This document shows positions 57,879 to 64,000 of a stretch of 64,000 nt of DNA, piece by piece. This DNA comes from Molanna angustata (Eukaryota > Arthropoda > Insecta > Trichoptera > Molannidae): the NCBI GenBank assembly GCA_963576475.1, contig OY754974.1, forward strand, positions 9,556,404 to 9,620,403, in the 5' to 3' direction. The position numbers and the translations under genes are program-made. Under the pieces are notes generated by a model. That model did not search any database. It saw only the letters and a list, made by a program, of their open reading frames with translations, and was not told where the DNA came from. The number at the start of each line of letters is the position of its first letter. Positions within the stretch are counted from its first letter, which is position 1.

Positions 57879-60800
57879 CGAGTGGGTTGTGGCCAACACT
57901 AAACTCTCCACACCACAAATATTGACAATGAAATATTTTATTCATTCTAAATTTTACTACCAAGAATATAAATTTTCTAACGATAGTATATTTTCATGTT
58001 AAGATAGACAAACTATTAATGCAGTATGGTGAAGAATTATAATGTTGTATGAAATATTTTAATAAAAGCAGATAAATTTTGTTTTAAAGGACGTTAGAGC
58101 ATTTTGACAATTTTGACACGTAATATCATATGAAGAAATTTTTGTTGTTTATGGAAAGCTAATCAGTTCGATGTTCAAGCTCTTTACATTATAACATGAA
58201 ATCAAATTACTGAACTTTTCCATACATAAGAAATTTATCTTATTATATACATTTTTCTTCATACTAAATTTTACTACCAGGAAAATAAATTTTCTATCGA
58301 TAGTATATTTTTATGTTAAGATAGACAAACTATTATTGCAGTATGGTGTAGAATGCTTATGTTGTATGAAATATTTTAATAAAAGCAGATAAATTTTGTT
58401 TTAAAGGACGCGAAAGCATTTTCAAAATTTTGACACGTGATATCATATGAAGAAATTTTTTGTTATTTATGGAAAGCTAATCAGTTCTATGTTCAAACTC
58501 TTTACATTATAACATGAAATCAAATAACTGAACTTTTCCATACATAGAAATTTATCAAATTACATTTTTATTCATACTAAATGTTACTACCAGGAATATA
58601 AATTTTCTTCCGATAGTATATTTTTATGTTAAGATAAACAAACTATTAATGCAGTATAGTGAAGAATGCTTATGTTGTATGAAATATTTTAAAAAAAGCA
58701 GATAAATTTTGTTTTAAAGAACGCGAGAGCATTTTCAAAATTTTGACACGTGATATCATATTAAGATTTTTTTGTTATTTATGGAAAGCTAATCAGTTCT
58801 ATGTTCAAGCTCTTTACATTATAACATGAAATCAAATTACTGAACTTTTCCATACATAGATATTTATCTAATTACATTTTTATTCATACTAAATGTTACT
58901 ACCAGGAATATAAATTTTCTTCCGATAGTATATTTTAATGTTAAGATAGACAAACTATTAATGCCGTATAGTGAAGAATGCTTATGTTGTATGAAATATT
59001 TTAAAAAAAGCAGATAAATTTTGTTTTAAAGAACGCGAGAGCATTTTCAAAATTTTGACACGTGATATCATATGAAGAAATTTTTTGTTATTTATGGAAA
59101 GCTAATCAGTTCTATGTTCAAGCTCTTTACATTATAACATGAAATCAAATTACTGAACTTTTCCATACATAGATATTTATCTAATTACATTTTTATTCAT
59201 ACTAAATGTTACTACCAGGAATATAAATTTTCTTCCGATAGTATATTTTTATGTTAAGATAGACAAACTATTAATGCCGTATAGTGAAGAATGCTTATGT
59301 TGTATGAAATATTTTAAAAAAAGCAGATAAATTTTGTTTTAAAGAACGCGAGAGCATTTTCAAAATTTTGACACGTGATATCATATGAAGAAATTTTTTG
59401 TTATTTATGGAAAGCTAATCAGTTCTATGTTCAAGCTCTTTACATTATAACATGAAATCAAATTACTGAACGTTTCCATACATAGAAATTTATCTAATTA
59501 CATTTTTTTTCATACTAAATGTTACTACCAGGAATATAAATTTTCTTCCGATAGTATATTTTTATGTTAAGATAAACAAACTATTAATGCAGTATAGTGA
59601 AGAATGCTTATGTTGTATGAAATATTTTAAAAAAAGCAGATAAATTTTGATATTAAGAACGCGAGAGCATTTTCAAAATTTTGACACGTGATATCATATG
59701 AAGATTTTTTTTGTTATTTATGGAAAGCTAATCAGTTCTTTGTTCAAGCTCTTTACATTGTAACATGAAATCAAATTACTGAACGTTTCCATACATAGAA
59801 ATTTATCTAATTACATTTTTATTCATACTAAATGTTACTATCAGGAATATAAATTTTCTTCCGATAGTATATTTTTATGTTAAGATAGATAAACTATTAA
59901 TGCAGTATAGTGAAGAATGCTTATGTTGTATGAAATATTTTAAAAAAAGCAGATAAATTTTGTTCTAAAGAACGCGAGAGCATTTTCCAAATTTTGACAC
60001 GTGATATTATATGAAGATTTTTTTTGTTATTTATGGAAAGCTAATCAGTTCTATGTTCAAGCTCTTTACATTATAACATGAAATCAAATTACTACACGTT
60101 TCCATACATAGAAATTTATCTAATTACATTTTTATTCATACTAAATGTTACTATCAGGAATATAAATTTTCTTCCGATAGTATATTTTTATGTTAAGATA
60201 AACAAACTATTAATGCAGTATAGTGAAGAATGCTTATGTTGTATGAAATATTTTAAAAAAAGCAGATAAATTTTGTTTTAAAGAACGCGAGAGCATTTTC
60301 AAAATTTTGACACGTGATATTATATGAAGATTTTTTTTGTTATTTATGGAAAGCTAATCAGTTCTATGTTCAAGCTCTTTACATTATAACATGAAATCAA
60401 ATAACTGAACTTTTCCATACATAGAAATTTATCTAATTACATTTTTATTCATACTAAATGTTACTATCAGGAATATAAATTTTCTTCCGATAGTATATTT
60501 TTATGTTAAGATAGACAAATTATTAATGCAGTATAGTGAAGAATGCTTATGTTGTATGAAATATTTTTAAAAAAGCAGATAAATTTTGTTTTAAAGAACG
60601 CAAGAGTATTTTCCAAATTTTGACAGGTGATATCATATGAAGAATTTTTTTGTTATTTATGGAAAGCTAATCAGTTCTATGTTCAAGCTCTTTACATTAT
60701 AACATGAAATCAAATTACTGAACTTTTCCATACATAGAAATTTATCTAATTACATTTTTATTCATACTAAATGTTACTATCAGGAATATAAATTTTCTTC

Positions 60801-63800
60801 CGATAGTATATTTTTATGTAAGACAAACAAACTATTAATGCAGTATAGTGAAGAATGCTTATGTTGTATGAAATATTTTAAAAAAAGCAGATAAATTTTG
60901 TTTTAAAGAACGCGAGAGCATTTTCAAAATTTTGACACGTGATATTATATGAAGATTTTTTTTGTTATTTATGGAAAGCTAATCAGTTCTATGTTCAAGC
61001 TCTTTACATTATAACATGAAATCAAATTACTGAACTTTTCCATACATAGAAATTTATCTAATTACATTATTATTCATACTAAATGTTACTATCAGGAATA
61101 TAAATTTTCTTCCGATAGTATATTTTTATGTTAAGATAAACAAACTATTAATGCAGTATAGTGAAGAATGCTTATGTTGTATGAAATATTTTTAAAAAAG
61201 CAGATAAATTTTGTTCTAAAGAACGCGAGAGCATTTTCCAAATTTTGACAGGTGATATCATATGAAGATTTTATTTGTTATTTATGGAAAGCTAATCAGT
61301 TCTATGTTCAAGCTCTTTACATTATAACATGAAATCAAATTACTAAACGTTTCCATACATAGAAATTTATCTAATTACATTTTTATTCATACTAAATGTT
61401 ACTACCAGGAATATAAATTTTCTTCCGATAGTATATTTTTATGTTAAGATAGACAAACTATTAATGCAGTATAGTGAAGACTGCTTATGTTGTATGAAAT
61501 ATTTTAAAAAAAGCAGATAAATTTTGTTTCAAAGAGCGTTAGAGCATTTTGACAATGTTGACACGTGATATCATATGAAGAAATTATATGATATCTATGA
61601 AAAGCTAATCGGTTCTAAGTTCAAGCTATTAATATTCTTCTATCAATATGAAATCAATGAACTGATCATTGCCAAATATAAAAAAATTCTCTTGTTACAT
61701 ATAAGTTTCATACAAATATCCATTAAATAAAATATAATTTTTGAAACCGTTGAATATTTTTCTTTTAACATTGACCAACTTTGAATACAATTTTATGAAG
61801 ATTCTTGGTGTTGTATAAATAGTTGAAACCAAATTAAAATATCTCTAATTTCCAGGTCGTGAGAGCATTTTTTCAGTTTTAATAGATGAAATCATAAAGA
61901 AACATTGGGAAAAAATGAACTGTTGTCTATGGAAAACTAATCAGCTCTAAGTTTATGGACTTAACACATGTGATATCAATATGAAGTCAATCGGACTTAT
62001 AGTTTGGGCTGCAGAGAGGACACAAAAAAAAAACAACGTAAATGATGAATTCATAGAGAAGAAATCAAAAGTTGTCTATGGAAAACTAATCAGCTCTAGG
62101 TCCTTGCACTTTACACATATGATGTTAATATGAAGTCGATCAGACTTATAGTTTGGGCTGTAGAGAGGACACAAAAAAGATAAATGCTACGGCGTACGGC
62201 GTACAGCGTATACGCCATACACACAAACACATCACGACGAAACTCATAATGTGCATTCTCTACATGATACCCATTGAGAAATTGATGTAAAAAAAATACG
62301 CTTAAATTTTGCGAAATCATGACTCTCCCCTATTCCATAGTGTGGAGAGTAATAATAATAAACTGTTTTTTCTAGTATATAATTTTTCTTCCGATAGTAT
62401 ATTTTTATGATAAGATAGACAAACTTTTAATGCAGTATGGTGTAGAATGCTTATGTTGTATGAAATATTTTAAAAAAAGCAGATAAATTTTGTTCTAAAG
62501 AACGCGAGAGCATTTTCCAAATTTTGACAGGTGATATCATATGAAGATTTTTATTGTTATTTATGGAAAGCTAATCAGTTCTATGTTCAAGCTCTTTACA
62601 TTATAACATGAAATCAAATTACTGAACTTTTCCATACATAGAAATTTATCTAATTACATTTTTATTCATACTAAATGTTACTATCAGGAATATAAATTTT
62701 CTTCCGATAGTATATTTTTATGTTAAGATAGACAAACTATTAATGCAGTATAGTGAAGAATGCTTATGTTGTATGAAATATTTTAAAAAAAGCAGATAAA
62801 TTTTGTTCTAAAGAACGCGAGAGGATTTTCCAAATTTTGACAGGTGATATCATATGAAGATTTTTATTGTTATTTATGGAAAGCTAATCAGTTCTATGTT
62901 CAAGCTCTTTACATTATATCATGAAATCAAATTACTACACGTTTCCATACATAGAAATTTATCTAATTACATTTTTATTCATACTAAATGTTACTATCAG
63001 GAATATAAATTTTCTTCCGATAGTATATTTTTATCTTAAGATAGACAAACTATTAATGCAGTATAGTGAAGAATGCTTATGTTGTATGAAATATTTTAAA
63101 AAAAGCAGATAAATTTTGTTCTAAAGAACGCGAGAGCATTTTCCAAATTTTGACACGTGATATTATATGAAGATTTTTTTTGTTATTTATGGAAAGCTAA
63201 TCAGTTCTATGTTCAAGCTCTTTACATTATAACATGAAATCAAATTACTACACGTTTCCATACATAGAAATTTATCTAATTACATTTTTATTCATACTAA
63301 ATGTTACTATCAGGAATATAAATTTTCTTCCGATAGTATATTTTTATGTTAAGATAAACAAACTATTAATGCAGTATAGTGAAGAATGCTTATGTTGTAT
63401 GAAATATTTTAAAAAAAGCAGATAAATTTTGTTTTAAAGAACGCGAGAGCATTTTCAAAATTTTGACACGTGATATTATATGAAGATTTTTTTTGTTATT
63501 TATGGAAAGCTAATCAGTTCTATGTTCAAGCTCTTTACATTATAACATGAAATCAAATTACTGAACTTTTCCATACATAGAAATTTATCTAATTACATTT
63601 TTATTCATACTAAATGTTACTATCAGGAATATAAATTTTCTTCCGATAGTATATTTTTATGTTAAGATAGACAAATTATTAATGCAGTATAGTGAAGAAT
63701 GCTTATGTTGTATGAAATATTTTTAAAAAAGCAGATAAATTTTGTTTTAAAGAACGCAAGAGTATTTTCCAAATTTTGACAGGTGATATCATATGAAGAA

Positions 63801-64000
63801 TTTTTTTGTTATTTATGGAAAGCTAATCAGTTCTATGTTCAAGCTCTTTACATTATAACATGAAATCAAATTACTGAACTTTTCCATACATAGAAATTTA
63901 TCTAATTACATTTTTATTCATACTAAATGTTACTATCAGGAATATAAATTTTCTTCCGATAGTATATTTTTATGTTAAGATAAACAAACTATTAATGCAG
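57879..64000 (-). mobile_element. satellite-bearing element, copy B (inverted, runs off the window)
   Basis: In reverse orientation to copy A: tail CGAGTGGGTTGTGGCC at 57879, inverted end ACTCTCCACAC at 57902-57912, about 11-12 monomers of 313 bp (57950-61510), the head module (61511-62350, ending GTGTGGAGAGT at 62340-62350), the shared junction (62351-62377), then a further array beyond 64000. The inner unit is 4472 bp against 2603 bp in copy A, a difference of about six monomers. Edge monomers match those of copy A position by position. The 63-codon frames in the repeats are not genes. Confidence 0.85.

Overview
The window looks like insect nuclear DNA, most likely from a moth or butterfly (Lepidoptera). 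It is AT-rich. It carries 7tm_6 odorant-receptor exons with eukaryotic splice sites, short tRNA-derived SINEs, TAGGTACCTA-type simple sequence, and a LINE ORF1 that joins a PHD-like zinc finger to an FP25K-like domain, a combination common in lepidopteran CR1/Jockey-type LINEs. The order-level call is an inference. I see no prokaryotic genes, CRISPR array or autonomous tRNA gene.

Host genes are few. (1) A plus-strand gene has a 5'UTR/first coding exon at 24773-26645 and a second coding exon at 28080-28193. It encodes a long Ser/Asn-rich, probably disordered N-terminus followed by coiled coil, and I do not recognise it. (2) Minus-strand odorant-receptor sequence lies at 45519-56865: an intact 5' half (exons at 55916-56865 and 53734-53833), then a decayed copy of the same first exon (46302-47504, with frameshifts, stops and a SINE), then intact exons at 46121-46220, 45755-45865 and 45519-45674. 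(3) A possible terminal exon of an unknown gene lies at 1246-1419.

Everything else is mobile or tandem-repeat DNA. The two largest items are: (a) a satellite-bearing element at 3710-12920, with a second copy in opposite orientation from 57879 to the window end. Both are built of a 313-bp repeat, bounded by an 11-bp inverted repeat, and share the same internal junction; the monomers decay towards one end. (b) A complete BEL/Pao LTR retrotransposon, 28737-44276 on the minus strand, with a 5-bp target duplication (CCACT), nearly identical LTRs, a tRNA-Tyr-type primer-binding site and a polypurine tract. Its gag-pol is broken, and its 5.3-kb leader is packed with at least six kinds of tandem repeat, including duplicated primer-binding-site copies. 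Nested in it are a LINE with an intact 987-aa ORF2 (7-bp TSD) and a PIF/Harbinger remnant.

Other pieces include two further Harbinger-type elements with TTA target duplications (19921-21633; 47558-48238, the latter carrying only a Myb/MADF-like ORF), MITE-like inverted-repeat elements, CR1/Jockey and RTE-type LINE relics, a Penelope GIY-YIG relic, three copies of one tRNA-derived SINE and one tRNA-Thr-like SINE, a 34-bp minisatellite and long (GT)n and (AT)n tracts. The long predicted reading frames inside the satellites and microsatellites are artefacts of repeat sequence.
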